Origin: an uncultured delta proteobacterium
Lineage (GTDB): Bacteria > Myxococcota_A > Polyangia > Polyangiales > Ga0077539
Assembly (NCBI GenBank): GCA_903860995.1
Contig: CAIOSS010000908.1
Location: 1 to 5,950 of the forward strand
Length of the DNA: 5,950 nucleotides
Direction: 5' to 3'
Shown here: in pieces, positions 5,331-5,950 of the stretch
Numbering within the stretch: the stretch's first letter is position 1
Layout: the number at the start of each line of letters is the position of its first letter
Notes under the pieces: model-generated
Told to the model about the DNA's origin: nothing
Databases searched by the model: none
What the model saw: the letters and a program-made list of their open reading frames with translations, nothing else
Translations under genes and position numbers: made by a program

Positions 5331-5950
5331 TGGCCCGTGAGCCATTTGCCCGGCCGCGAATCTTGGTAGCCGGCCACCACCACAGCCATCGGCGGTTTGG
5401 CCTGCAGGCCGGCCAGCAGGCGCTGCAAGTGACCTGGCGTGGGCGCCATACCGGGCTTGGGTTCCAGATCGGCTATCTGCTTGATGCCCAGCCAGTCCCA
5501 CAGGTAACCAAAGGTGGAGTGCTGCGCCGCCACCTGGCGCCCGCGCAAGGGCATGGCGCGCTGCTGCCACTGGTTCAGCTGGCTTTTCCAGCGCACTTCA
5601 AAGGCGGCGCGGCGTTGCTCGATGGCCGTTTTTTGCGCGGGGATCTGTACTTGCAAGCGGGCGGCCAGTGCATTGGCCACCAGCAACAGGTTGCGTGGAT
5701 CCAGATGCACATGCGGGTTGCCTTCGGCATGCACATCACCCGCCCAAGGCGTGCCGATGGCCCCCGGCTGCGGGTCGATCATGTTCACGTGGTCGGAGGC
5801 AAACAGCACATCCTGCACCTTGGCATTGCCAGACCTTTGCAGGAGCATGGGCAACCAGCCCGCCTCCAGCGAAGCGCCGGTGCAAACGGCCAGATCGGCC
5901 TGGCGCAACTGGGCGATCAGTGCCGGCCTGGCCTCGATGTGATGCGGGTC
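5324..5950 (-). CDS. znuA: ZnuA-like zinc/manganese ABC transporter substrate-binding protein, both ends missing
   Basis: About 209 residues of the middle of a periplasmic metal-binding protein (cluster A-I, ZnuA family), which delivers Zn or Mn to an inner-membrane ABC importer. Seen, numbering from the window edge: DPHHIEARP (His3), CTGASLEAGWLP, an acidic/His loop GDVHAEGNPHVHLDP (His74, His80), AAQHSTFGYLWDWLGI (His144), ADLEPKPGMAPTPGHLQ and VVVAGYQDSRPGKWLTGQL. Three of the four usual metal ligands (His, His, His) are present; the fourth, an acidic residue in the C-terminal lobe, and roughly 80 residues are lost at 5321-5330. The signal peptide lies right of the window. The frame then reads only GSRR-stop into foreign sequence. 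Lower G+C and the PKPGM/TPGHLQ wording suggest a Burkholderiales-type source (inference). Family call secure; no transporter genes are visible here. Confidence 0.88.

Noticed and set aside
1..5950. CRISPR array, tRNA, rRNA, insertion sequence or attachment site
   Set aside because: I saw no regularly spaced repeats, tRNA-like cloverleaf, transposase or integrase motifs, or flanking direct repeats on either strand.

Overview
The window looks like a piece of a GC-rich genome (roughly 70% G+C by eye, G/C at most third codon positions), with an unrelated sequence joined on at the right end. The left 5.3 kb would fit Myxococcota (a Polyangiales/Sandaracinaceae-like organism). The hints are the composition, a Gly-rich lipoprotein with a 'TAGGC' lipobox, and start regions with a TANNNT -10 element six bases from the start codon. 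That assignment is inference. From about 5325 onward the G+C is lower and the only gene is a zinc-binding periplasmic protein of a type I associate with Burkholderiales.

Layout. (1) 1-1523, minus: N-terminal 507 residues of a large N6-adenine DNA methyltransferase, best read as PglX of a type 2 BREX (Pgl) phage-defence system; the rest lies left of the window. (2) 1524-1643: divergent promoter region. (3) 1644-2525, plus: secreted lipoprotein of unknown function, perhaps with a C2-like beta-sandwich. (4) 2526-2690: convergent spacer with a possible hairpin. (5) 2691-3335, minus: VapBC-type toxin-antitoxin pair (DUF2281-like antitoxin, then PIN-domain toxin). (6) 3336-3792: no intact gene, but at least two coding-like fragments on the minus strand. 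(7) 3793-4395 (minus) and 4548-5165 (plus): two divergent Uma2-family putative nucleases. (8) 5238 to about 5327, plus: start of a small helix-turn-helix/DUF433-like protein, cut off abruptly. (9) About 5324-5950, minus: ZnuA-like metal-binding protein lacking both ends.

Together the left part reads as accessory or defence-type sequence: BREX methyltransferase, toxin-antitoxin pair, Uma2 proteins and gene debris. No single operon links these modules. The most consequential observation is the break at 5321-5330, where two unrelated genes on opposite strands are both truncated at the same point. This most simply indicates a chimeric contig, so nothing right of it should be used to infer the biology of the left part without checking.
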